Source: Centroberyx gerrardi
Lineage: Eukaryota; Chordata; Actinopteri; Beryciformes; Berycidae
Assembly: GCF_048128805.1 (NCBI RefSeq)
Contig: NC_136000.1
Location: 14,540,854 to 14,604,853 of the forward strand
Reading direction: 5' to 3'
Length of the DNA: 64,000 nt
Shown in pieces: positions 62,598-64,000 of this stretch. The translations under genes were made by a program, and so were the position numbers. The notes beneath the pieces were generated by a model, which ran no database searches, had not been told where the DNA came from, and worked only from the letters and a program-made list of their open reading frames with translations. Numbering within the stretch: the first letter of the stretch is position 1; every line of letters starts with the position of its first letter.

Positions 62598-64000
62598 CAT
62601 AACTATTTCTCACTGAGACACGAAAATATTCCTGTCACACTCTCCATTAGAGTATCAGATAAGACGTTGGACGGCAGGCACCATCTCCAGCCTGTATCTC
62701 CTCTTATCTCTATGCAGTGTAGTGGGGCCTCTCAGGATCTAGCAGGGCTGTGGCTCTTTGTTTGATACCGGGTAGCGAGGATATCTATCTCATACGAGCC
62801 GCAGTGTTAGACTCCATCAGCGGAATGAGCTGGCATTGTACTGCGTGAGTGAGAGTCACGGATGATAGGGTATCCCTGCTCCCACCTGCCTGTGTCAGTG
62901 CTTCTGTGGACATACTGTAAACACCCATTAATGGCTGCAGCTGTTTCTATGTCTTTAGTTAACCAGGGTTAAAAAGATTAGCAGACTGCCTGCAACACAA
63001 CAAGGCTTCGGGTCATTTTAGCTTGCACTCAAGGCTGAAAGAGAGTGCCCACTCAAACTAATTGAGGCAAATGTGATGAGCTGGTCAATGCAGTCAAGCT
63101 ATCCCTTGCCCCCCAAAGAGTTAAAGGGATGAAGTAATGTATGGCTAAGTGTCTGCAGGAATCAGACAGTCACCCTCGACCCCGCTGCATGTCTGTGGGT
63201 GAATGTCAATAGCCCTGTGCAGTGCAGACCGAGGGGAGTGAGTTACGGTTAGTACGCGCAGCCCGTCTGATTGAAATGCATTACAGGAGTGCCTCTCCTG
63301 CTGGGAGCGAAGCTGCTGCTATTGTTCACAACCTGACAGCTATAGGCCCACAAGGGGAGGCAGGCTATTCAATGGCAAGCAAGGTCCTCTCAATAAAGAC
63401 AAAAGATGATAATAGATCAAATGTTCGCTGGTTTTGGAGCTTTCTCCTGACAAGCTTAAGCCAGTCGTCATCACGAACACCTGACCCACCCATGGGTTCT
63501 TTGTTACTCCTGCAGAGACGACTTATTCTCAGACATATTTGAATCAAAGTCTGAATGGGAGCTTTGAGAAAACATGTTTTGACTGAGTGATTTTCTCGGT
63601 AATTTGACGCCTCTCCCACAGAGTTAATTTTTCATAGATGAACAGCCACGCAAACAGTTGTTCTGAACTCTGATGTATTTCACATGAAGCAAGGTTTTTT
63701 TTCTTTTCTTCAGACCGCATAGAATTCTCTAAGCCTTTGTTGTTGTTTTTTGCGTAAGTGGGGGCTGCATGTTGTGCATGTTAAAGGCGGGTGCTCCTGC
63801 CTGCACAATGATGAAAAGAAGACTGTTAGCCTTAATGTATATTTATTGTTTTCCACACACATGTTTGTGTTTATATTCCCTTGGCGTGCGATAGCGTGTG
63901 TGGAGGGAGAGGCTGGGCACAGTTGGGTGGGAACTTAACCCTGTCCTGTCCTTGGGTGGGCGTTAGTGAACAGTGATGTCAGGGGTAAAAGCCTGATGAG

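Larger units (their letters stand above)
56896..64000 (+). other. klf13 intron 1 (incomplete)
   Basis: Runs to the end of the window; no second exon (ERPFACSW type) was seen. Contains a Tc1-type MITE at 58057-58300 and a G16 tract at 62582-62597. The sequence from about 58900 to 63500 is less AT-rich than the trpm1 side. No other gene recognised. Confidence 0.7.

Overview
The window is nuclear DNA from a ray-finned (teleost) fish. The evidence is small GT-AG introns in vertebrate genes, long AT-rich introns, and a fish-type load of Tc1-like, hAT-like and LINE fragments and MITEs. All calls come from reading the sequence and from remembered family features; no database search was run.

Layout. 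Bases 1-3800 hold only repeats and one doubtful exon. dnaja4 (type I Hsp40, + strand, 7 coding exons, 395 aa) lies at 4276-6510. It converges on rps27l (- strand, 4 exons, 84 aa, 7256-9468). A 4.75-kb block at 9958-14710 is bounded by two inverted copies of one AT-rich repeat. It encloses the last two recognisable exons of a pancreatic elastase gene (broken), a three-exon fragment with a 33-bp/11-residue repeat array, and a decayed Tc1-like transposase. rab8b (+, 8 exons, 207 aa) follows at 15342-17219.

The largest gene is trpm1 on the - strand (18781-39426). I could chain 27 coding exons giving 1697 codons plus stop with every splice phase consistent. Its first coding exon lies 7.6 kb upstream of the second. 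One intron carries a miR-204/211 hairpin, as in mammals. rab8b and trpm1 are tail to tail. About 17 kb without recognisable genes separates trpm1 from the divergently transcribed klf13, whose first coding exon is at 56457-56895. The rest of the window (56896-64000) is klf13 intron 1; the remaining zinc-finger exon lies outside.

The genes do not form a pathway. Their common thread is synteny: RPS27L-RAB8B are neighbours at human 15q22, TRPM1-KLF13 at 15q13 and DNAJA4 at 15q25, so the fish segment joins pieces scattered along human chromosome 15. Products: a cytosolic co-chaperone, a small ribosomal subunit protein, an exocytic/ciliary Rab, a retinal/melanocyte cation channel with its intronic microRNA, and a Sin3-recruiting KLF repressor. 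The least explained stretch is the inverted-repeat block between rps27l and rab8b.
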